Below, in pieces: positions 55,936 to 64,000 of a stretch of DNA of 64,000 nucleotides. Origin of the DNA: Buxus sempervirens (taxonomy: Eukaryota; Streptophyta; Magnoliopsida; Buxales; Buxaceae); the NCBI GenBank assembly GCA_947561395.2, contig OX387187.1, positions 31,663,829 through 31,727,828 of the forward strand. Reading direction: 5' to 3'. Numbering within the stretch: position 1 is the first letter of the stretch; every line of letters begins with the position of its first letter. Below the pieces are notes generated by a model. It was not told where the DNA came from. It saw only the letters and a program-made list of their open reading frames with translations, and did not search any database. The position numbers and the translations under genes were made by a program.

Positions 55936-58900
55936 ATGGCTGCTACTGGACTGCTTGTTAATGGGACAACAGAAATTCTAAAAAGGTTGAGCTTCATTGT
56001 TGGGCAGGAGATTGGTGGGGCGTGGGGTGTCAAGGGAGACCTGAAAAAGCTCCAAAGCATGCTGAACTTGATTCAGGCCAAACTACAAGATGCAGAGAAG
56101 AGACAGATTCAAGATGAGGCTGTTAGAGTTTGGCTAATAGGTCTCAAGGAGGTAGCGTATGATATCGACAACATACTGGATGAGTTCGCATATGAAGACA
56201 TGCGATACAGACTCGAGATCCAAAACCACCTCAAGAAAAAGTTACGCTGCTTCTTCTCACGCTCAAATCCAATTGTGTTTCATTTTAAGATAGCCCATAA
56301 GATTAAGCACATCAATGAATTGCTAAAGCAAATTAAGGAGGATGCATTTGGCTTCCAACTCCAAATGGGATATGTGGATTCATCTCTTCCCACTCAAACC
56401 AGACAGAGTCGAGAAACCATCTCGTTAGTGAATGACTCAGAAATTTTGGGAAGAAGTCTTGACAAGTCAAAGATCATTGATATGTTAATCGGTTCTGTCA
56501 ATCAAGAGCCTCTATCAATCATCCCCATTGTTGGTATTGGCGGCCTTGGTAAGACCACACTTGCTCAACTTGTCTACAATGATAAGTTGGTGGTGTGTTA
56601 TTTTGATATTAGAATGTGGGTTTATGTATCTGAGAGCTTTGATGTCACCCAAAATTTGAGCAAAATCTTGGGAATTGTTACCAAAAGTGAAAGTAAAGTG
56701 GAAAGCAGAGATTTGGTAGCACAGAGCATTCGAGAAGAACTCAGTGGGAAGCGCTTCTTGATTGTGCTGGACGATGTCTGGAATGAGGACAGTAAACAGT
56801 GGGAAGATTTGAAAACGCTGTTGGGATTTGGTGCGAGTGGAAGCAAAATTGTTGTCACCACTCGTAGTGATAAAGTTGGAGCAATCATGGGTACGGTTCC
56901 ATCGTACCATTTGGAACGACTATCAGAAGAAGAAATCTGGTCACTGTTTAAGAAACGAGCATTCTGGATTGGAGGGCCAGTGGAGACTCCCGAGTTGGTT
57001 CAAATTGGAAGGGAGATTGCAAAAAAGTGTGGAGGCGTCCCACTAGCAGCACTGAGTGTAGGAAGTCTGGTGCACTCCATGAAAACACTACAAGAGTGGT
57101 CAAGTGTTCTAAATAATGAAATTTGGAACCTGCCTGAGAGTAGAAGCGGAATTTTACCGTCACTGAAGTTAAGTTATGACTACTTGCCATCACCGATCAA
57201 GCAATGCTTTGCATACTGTTCACTCATTCCCAAAGGCGAAATTCTTGAAAAGAATATGCTCATTCAGCTATGGAATGCCCAAGGATTTCTTCTAATATCT
57301 AAGGAAAATAAATTAAAGGCTGATATTGGTGATGAGTATTTCAATTATTTGGTGTTAAATTGCTTCCTCCAGGATGTACAAGAGAATGAGATAACAAACA
57401 GGGTGACATGTAAAATGCATGATCTTTTGGTTGATCTTGCACGGTTTGTTGCAGGACCAGAATTCTTACGTTGTGAAGGTAATACAAGCATAGAAGATGT
57501 TTCTGAATTGTTTCATTTGTCAATTTCATATGACGGCCACTGGGAACCAATTTCAGAAGCCTTCTCTAACGCAAAGAAGTTAAGGACTTGTTATTCGTGG
57601 TTTGATGGCTCACCAGTTTCTCGCATTATGAATTTTAAGTATTTACGAGTTCTGGATTTGTCTAATTGTGGAATAGCAGAGTTATCCTCATCAATTGGCA
57701 TGTTGAAACATCTAAGGTTTCTTGACCTCTCATCAAATAACATCAAAGCCTTACCTGAGCCTATTACCGATCTCTACAATTTACAAACATTAAAACTCAA
57801 TGATTGCTTTAAACTTGAAAGACTTCCTAAAGAGATGAGGAAGTTAGTTAACCTGATGTATCTTGAAATGAACGATCCTGGACGTTTGACTCGAATGCCA
57901 TTCCAAATTGGGCGGCTGAAATCCTTTCAATTGCTCAACTTTTTTTTTGTTGGCAGTGAGAGTGGATACCGTATGGAAGAGTTAGAACACTTGCCACTCA
58001 GAGATCAATTGACTATAAACAACCTCAGGAAGGTGAAAAGTGGAAATGAAGCAACAAGAGCAAATCTAAAGGGGAACCCAAAAATTACCCATTTGAAGCT
58101 TTCATGGCATAGCACAGAGGGCGATGATGATGATGATGATGATAGGAATGATGAAGATGTCATGTAGGGACTTGAACCCCATCAAAATCTGAAATCCTTA
58201 GCGATTGTCAAATTTAAGGGTTCTAGGTTTTCAAAATGGATGATGGATGTGTCCCTACTTCATAACTTGGTATCTATTGTTTTGATAGATTGCAAGCAAT
58301 GTCGAGAACTTCCGATGCTGGGTAGGCTGCCTCGTCTAAAGATTCTGTACCTAACAGGAATGGATTCCATGGAGTATTTTGGCAGCAAGTTCTATGATGG
58401 GAGGTGTTCCAGTGATACTGAAATGTTGTTCCCTTCACTAGAAAAACTTCAACTATGGAAGATGCCTAAATTGTTGGAATGGATAGAAGTGTTCCCAGCT
58501 TTCTGTTGCCTCGAAGAATTGTGTATATCTGGCTGCCCTGAACTGAAGACCATTCAAACTCAATTTCCTTCTCTCCAGAATTTTGTTTTCCAAGAAAGCA
58601 ATGATAGAGTATTAAGTTCAATGAATGAGTTGAACTCTCTCACCTCCCTCGAGATAAGCAAATCTCCACAGCTTACCTCCCTGCCGAAGCAATTGATGCA
58701 AAACATAAATCTTCGGGAACTAAAGATTATAAAGTGCCCCAAACTTGAAGCTATTTCACCAAGTGAAAACCAGGGTGTACACAAACAAGGACTCCCTATA
58801 CCTTTGGACGTATTGGTCATAAGGGATTGCCTTGCTCTAATTTCCTTGCCTGATCTGTGGGACTTGCAATCTCTTCAATTTTTATCAATTGGTGGTTTTA

Positions 58901-59404
58901 GTAATTTGATTTCTTTGCCCCAGGGATTGCAAGGCATTACTACTCTTTGAGGAGTTAGAAATAGGCCCCTTCTCGGAGGAGTTGGGTTCTTTTCCTGCGA
59001 TAAAATTTATCCAACACCCTGCTTCCCTTCGGAACTTAAGAATCACGGGATGGTCTAAACTGACAACTCTGCCGATCGAGCTTCAGTACTTATCTACCCT
59101 AAAAGTTCTAGCGATGATAAAGGATTTCCATGGTACGGTGGCTTTGCCGGAGTGGTTGGGAAACCTTTCAACATTGCAGTTACTACAAATTGAGAGTCGT
59201 CATAGTCTGATGTACTTGCCATCTGCCGAAGTGATGAGACGCCTCACTGCACTACAATACCTTTTCATCATTGACAGTCCTCTTCTAAAGGAGAGATGCA
59301 AGAACGAGAGAGGAGAGGAGTGGGACAAGGTGGCCCACATTCCACGAGTGCGATTTGGGGAATACGATGAGATTAGAAAACGCTACATCAATGATGACAT
59401 CTAA
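55936..59404 (+). pseudogene. CC-NB-LRR disease resistance gene, disrupted
   Basis: Intracellular immune receptor of the RGA/RPP13-like class, intronless. The ATG at 55936 starts the usual coiled coil (KLQSMLNLIQAKLQDAEKRQ, then EVAYDIDNILDEFAYE). NB-ARC motifs follow: P-loop GIGGLGKTT (residue ~200), kinase-2 LIVLDDVWNED (~275), RNBS-B SKIVVTTRSDKV, GLPL-type CGGVPLAAL (~364), RNBS-D CFAYCSLIP and MHD (~493). LRRs begin near residue 570 (LRVLDLSNCGI, LRFLDLSSNNI). Two lesions interrupt it. A TAG at 58165-58167 follows an Asp-rich stretch, and the same frame stays open after it with family sequence (PHQNLKSL). One extra T in the run at 58946-58948 shifts the frame near the end. The frame resumes to a stop at 59404. 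A 743-residue CC-NB-ARC protein with few LRRs could still be made. Everything else is well kept, so loss is recent. Confidence 0.9.
58121..58146 (+). repeat. (GAT)n microsatellite in the NB-LRR frame
   Basis: Encodes a run of Asp just before the premature TAG. Triplet repeat, so length changes keep the frame. Confidence 0.85.
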
Positions 59405-61024
59405 AGTCTTCAAGGACGTCGCCGTATCAGGTTGCTTTCTGCCTCTCTCTCACATGTGATTGTACATCATAGCAAGAATTAAATTCCTTGTCTTTATCAA
59501 ATGCGAGTTCCCATTCCTCATAGTGTAATTTAAATCATCACACATACAGGAACTGAAGAAAAAGATGATTTAAGCAACAGCAGCGGCAGTTTCATTGCGG
59601 TCCGAAAACACTAGCATCTCTGGAGCTGAACAATAGATATACAATTCTGTAAGTAACTTTTATCGTTTCTTTTCTCCCTATGCCTTAATAAGCAGCCTTA
59701 TTATTAAGGCATAGGGAATTGAGGGTATAACCTAATCTTTCTCTCTCATCCACATACCATACATGTTATCAATCAAACACATGCATTGTACCTATTAAAG
59801 GGAAAATCAATGTTTAGTGATTTTTCATAAATATAATTAAAATTCAATCAGCAATGTTACGAGTTTTAGCTTTTAGAAAACCTCTACCAAAATAATTAAA
59901 TTTTAGTGGCATTTTACTATTTCAAACTAATTCTCCCAAGAAATTGCCCTTACACCATTCATTCACATGTAAACGACTATTCTCCCCTGTACTAAATTTA
60001 GGAGGAGCCCAAGCATTTCCATGTGGAACTATACAATTTTGACATAAAAAATGAAAATAAAATCTAGATGTTTATGTTCTATCTTTCAAATTAATTAAGC
60101 ACACTGTACCAGCATTTGTTTTGTATTTTAAACATGAACATCGTTTTTATGTTTGGGATATTATAATTTACTTGGACGGTAACCATGGTCATGGTTTTTG
60201 TGTTTGGGATAATATAATAATCTTGGATATTAACCATGACAAGATGTTATTCTTAGATTGTGTCTCTGCAAATCTTATGATGCTATTCATGTTAGTCTAT
60301 ATGTGACCAACAATATGTCTGGCTGTTGAAATCAAACAAAAATAACTACACATGCATGTTTATAATTAATTAGGATCCTCCAAGGAAGAAATAGGACGTC
60401 TCTCTCTTTACAATAGCTCAACATCACTCGCTGTCCCGCTTTTAAGGTGCAACACATTGTCCATTCAGAAGGTACTTGTTCTTTAAATCATATTAAACTC
60501 TTTCAATGATTTCGTCAAATCAGATTGCTCTCTCTTTCCTTCAATTCTCTCATAAGATGGGAATTTTCCTTCCCTATGATTTGAATTGTCACAGGATGTG
60601 AAGAACAAGATAAAAGCAAAAGCAAAAGTTCAGGTTTTGGTCCAAATGAGGGGCAGAAACCAGCAACTCAAGCAACCCTGCAAAGCCTGCACATGAGATA
60701 GCTGAAGTTACTAAGTGTTGTGGGACCTTCGTCATCTAATGCAATTTGAGGGGAGAAATTTATGTTACTAGCTAGCTCTATCTATTTAGTGTTGTGTGCT
60801 GTTAAGTTTGAAGAAGAAGAGATTATCTCTCTTATTTGTTTAATGGTATCACCAACAAACAATTCTTTTTTAGTATTTACGTTCATATGAAAAATCAATG
60901 TTCTGTTATTTTCAATGAAATAGTGAAAACTTGAAGTGCTTTAGATTTCGCTTGAGCAAGTTTGTATTTACGTTCATATACCTCGGCCGTCCATTTTGTG
61001 TATAGCTTTCCAAAGAGAATTTAT
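59405..61024. other. 3' flank of the NB-LRR
   Basis: Probably includes the 3'UTR of the former gene. A strong hairpin lies at 59676-59716. Otherwise AT-rich with no gene or bounded transposon seen; the short frame at 60121-60306 repeats 'gtttgggataat' and looks like chance. Confidence 0.45.
59676..59716. repeat. 16-bp perfect inverted repeat with short loop
   Basis: CCCTATGCCTTAATAA (59676-59691) and its exact complement TTATTAAGGCATAGGG (59701-59716), separated by 9 bases. It could be a hairpin in RNA or a tiny foldback element. It lies 270 bp after the NB-LRR stop. Confidence 0.8.
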
Positions 61025-62064
61025 ATTTTCCAATCCAAGAAAGTTTAGCCGAATTCAATATCACTCCAAGTAATTAAAGAAGCAGCCAAGACATTGAGTC
61101 ATCTTTTTTTCTTAGGCCACCGCTAGAGTGGACGCAAGAAGTGGAATGGGTTTAGAAGAATCATAACACATTCTGAACTCAGAGCTTCCTTGGAGCTACT
61201 GAAAAAAAAAAAGGAAAAAGGAAACAGTCTAGTTAGAATCATATAATATGTTACACTCTGTCAAATTTAAATCAGTTCAGGCTCAATTTAAACTAAAATC
61301 TGTTGGCCCAAATTCTTTTTCTGTTTGTTTTTTTCTTTTGCACACGAGTATGTCTCAAGAGGGCTGTTTTGGGGGTGGCCCAATTAAACAAAATATAATT
61401 TTTTTAAATATTTCTTTCATTTTTTTTTGAATGCAAATGATAGAATATCAAATTCATTATAGCATAATATATGTTTATATGTATGTATGACGATTATTTT
61501 TAAAACAATTTATCTAAGAAAAGATCCACAAATTTGTCATTAGATATTAATAAATTTATATTTTATCATTCATTACATATACACAATGGTATGTACATAC
61601 ACATGTGAATCCAAAAATGTATGTATATGTCTATGCATATAATTATTTTTGTTTGGGCCGGGTTTTCGGGTTGTACTGCATGAGCCCAAACCAAATACAA
61701 ATTTATCTTCAGGCCACAAATAAAACCCGGCCAAAACCCGAATACAAACTAAATGCTCAATTCGGGCTCTTATTTGGGCTTGATCGAGCGGGCTTTGGTC
61801 GATCTGCCTTACATTTACAGCTATATGCCACCTGAATACAAAGATAATATCATTATGTGGACCACAGCGATTTGGTGACACATAGGGTTGTCAACGTGTT
61901 GGATAAAAATCTGATTAGAAATCAAACCAAGTATCCAAATATGGATCTCCAATTAGATTCATAAGTTCGAATACGGATCTGAATGTTCATATGCGATTAT
62001 ATTTGGATTCGAATATGGATTCATCTATATGCATCTTGACAAAGATCCGATCGATTATTATTTT
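61025..62064. repeat. Direct duplication, copy 1 (about 1.04 kb)
   Basis: Starts near 'caagaaagtttagccgaattc' and holds in order 'aggccaccgctagagtggac', an 'atatcaaattcattatag' block, a 'gggccgggtttt' block and the first part of an hAT-type end (tagggttgtcaac near 61884). The same order recurs in copy 2. No gene. Confidence 0.85.
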
Positions 62065-63105
62065 CCTACCCAAGAAAGTTTAGCTAAATTCAATATCACT
62101 CCAAGTAATTAAAAAAGCACCCGAGACATTGAGTCATCTCTTTTTCTTAGGCCACCGCTAGAGTGGACGCAAGAAGTGATTGGGTTCACAACTCATTCGG
62201 AACTGAGAGCTTCCTTTTGGAGCAACTATCTACCACATTTGAAAAAGAAAAAAGAGAGAGAGAAAAGGAAAAAAAATAAACAATCTATATTTAAGAGTCG
62301 ATACCATGTAGGTATAGCGGATTATGTTAGGTTGTGAGAAATTCGGGCTCAATCCAATCTAAATTTTACTAGCCTAAACTCACCCTTGGCCCACCCTCAC
62401 ACAAACCTAATCAAACTTTATTATTTAAGTTCAGGTTGTGCTCAGGTTGGCCTAAACAAAATAAATATTTTTGAATATTCCTTTCATTTTTTCATATGAA
62501 TGAAAATGTTGGAATATCAAATTCATTATAACGTAATATATGTATGTATGTATGTATGAAGACTATTTTCAAATGATTTATTAGAGAAAAATTTGTCATT
62601 ACGTATTAATAGATTTATATTTGATCATTGATTACGTATACACAATGGTATATACACACATGTGTATACATAAATGTAAAAATATATATGTTTATGCATA
62701 TAATTAAGTTGGCATGGGCCGGGTTTTTGGGTTATATAGAACCCAAACCAAACCCAAACTCAACTTCAGACTACAAATAAAGCTTGGCCAAAACCCAAAA
62801 CAAACTAAATGTTCAATTTGGGTTCTATTTGGGCTAGGTCAAGCAAATTTTGTCAATCCGCATTAACTTTACGGCTCTATGCCACCAGAAAAAGATAAGA
62901 TCATTATGTGGACTACAAGGGTTAATAATGCATAGGGTTGTCAATTCGGAAAACAATTTGACCTTGTTTCAAACCGATAAGCCAAATATGTAGCTTCGAT
63001 TAGATCCGTGAATTCAAATATGGATTTAATATATTTGGATTTGAATATGGATTCACCTATATTCAACTTGATAAAGATCCGACCAATTATTATGTAATTA
63101 TTTTA
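62065..63105. repeat. Direct duplication, copy 2 (about 1.04 kb)
   Basis: Matches copy 1 block by block at an offset of about 1.04 kb, with moderate divergence and small indels (for example 'gtggaatgggtttagaag' against 'gtgattgggttcac'). The match ends near 'gatccgaccaattattat'. The hAT-type element that starts near 62934 continues past the duplicated part. Confidence 0.85.
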
Positions 63106-63512
63106 TATTTTTAAGGCCTTTTAGGTCTTTCTACATAGTTGTCTACATGCATTAAAAAACGCGTTAGGGTTAGAATCATTAAATTAGATTTAGAATAGTT
63201 AAATTAGAATTTATAGAGGCATAATAATTTTAGAATTAATATACTATTTAGTGGACTTAAGATAAAAATAAACATATCAATCGGATTTGTTATTGGACCC
63301 GAATATGGATTTCATAAATGTATTCGAATTCGAATTGGGTACATCCATCGGATGTTTAATCAGATTCGGATATCCTATTACTTATTTGGATTCAAATTCA
63401 ATTTGGTACATCCATTGGATATTTAATCAGATCCAAATATCCTATTATTCAATTGGATTCGAATTTAGATCTCAGTAGATCTGCTCTAAATTGGGCCCGC
63501 TTACAACCCTAG
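62934..63512. mobile_element. hAT-type element or remnant
   Basis: Left end tagggttgtcaattcgg and right end, read inward, ctagggttgtaagcgggcc. The interior has repeated 'gatccgaatatggatt' wording. A convincing 8-bp target duplication was not found, so the limits are approximate. A matching left end is in duplication copy 1. Confidence 0.5.
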
Positions 63513-64000
63513 TAACACACACATCTACTATTTTCTGCGGAAGGCGGACTATACAGCCCCTATCTAGACTTTTATTTACAGCTTTGAATAAGTGTCGTTC
63601 AATGTGGGTCCTACACAAAAAAATAAAGCCTAAAAAAATGGATGAACAATAAGTGAGCGGCATCCTATATATGCTGCAAATAACATTGTAGATAGAGGCT
63701 CCACAGTCCCTCATTCCTATTTTTGGATGTCTTTGTGGCGGGCTTTTAGTTGAGATGTTCATTGTACCTGTTATGTCATGAGATAAGTTTTGTTTTTTTT
63801 GCCTCTATAGTCTTTGGTTTTCACTTTTTTTTTTTTTTGTACTTTCTTCATTTACAGAAAAGACATACTTATCTTCCAAGAAAAAAGTTTAATCTCTTTA
63901 GCCAACTAAACTTCTTAAAATTCGATCAGAAATGAGGACCTTAAACTTAAAATAGCTAGCAAAACTTCTTTAATTCTTATGCAGATCTCCATCGGACACT
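63513..64000. other. Intergenic end of window
   Basis: AT-rich DNA with no recognised gene or repeat ends. Short frames here lack features of real proteins. Confidence 0.4.

Noticed and set aside
61573..61881. 102-residue minus-strand frame
   Set aside because: It lies in duplicated repeat DNA with hAT-type motifs; the matching part of the second copy does not keep the frame.

Overview
The window is nuclear DNA of a flowering plant. It has spliced genes with GT-AG introns, large AT-rich introns, and plant-type LINE, Copia, Gypsy-like, hAT, Mutator, Harbinger and Helitron elements. The four recognisable host genes are a TOM1-like ESCRT adaptor, a plastid glycerol-3-phosphate acyltransferase, a bark-storage-protein-like gene and a CC-NB-LRR resistance gene. 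Very long transposon-filled introns suggest a large, repeat-rich and probably woody angiosperm genome. The species cannot be named from the sequence.

Layout. 1-3470: intergenic, with a short Helitron and a solo Copia-like LTR. 3471-8930: TOM1-LIKE 1 homologue on the minus strand (three coding exons plus a 5'UTR exon), with an RTE LINE remnant in its long intron. 8930-12478: intergenic, with an hAT-like element. 12479-38902: one plastid GPAT (ATS1) gene on the minus strand, 12 coding exons over 26.4 kb. Its 12.0-kb intron 8 holds two related hAT-like elements with polypyrimidine cores, an L1 fragment split by a Mutator-like MITE, and AT-rich repeats. Its 5.8-kb intron 5 holds a dead Copia fragment split by a Harbinger-like element that itself contains another; the Copia 3' LTR is split by an hAT-like element that also carries a nested one. 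39000-41583: upstream region with two intact short Helitrons and a foldback Mutator-like MITE. 41584-44833: bark-storage-protein/nucleosidase-like gene on the plus strand, six exons. 45451-54200: retrotransposon graveyard (LTR-like segment with internal repeats, an L1 split by a 2.3-kb solo LTR, another LTR-like segment split by a MITE). 55936-59404: intronless CC-NB-LRR gene carrying an in-frame stop and a 1-nt frameshift, called a pseudogene. 61030-63100: two direct copies of a roughly 1.04-kb segment.

The host genes do not form a pathway. TOL1 acts in endosomal sorting of ubiquitinated cargo, ATS1 makes the first intermediate of plastid glycerolipids, the storage-protein relative belongs to the PNP/UDP phosphorylase superfamily, and the NB-LRR is an immune receptor relic. 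The most informative features are the layered transposon insertions, many with readable target-site duplications (TSDs), which give a relative order of events. Exon coordinates were derived by hand from splice-site phase and family conservation. No database search was run.
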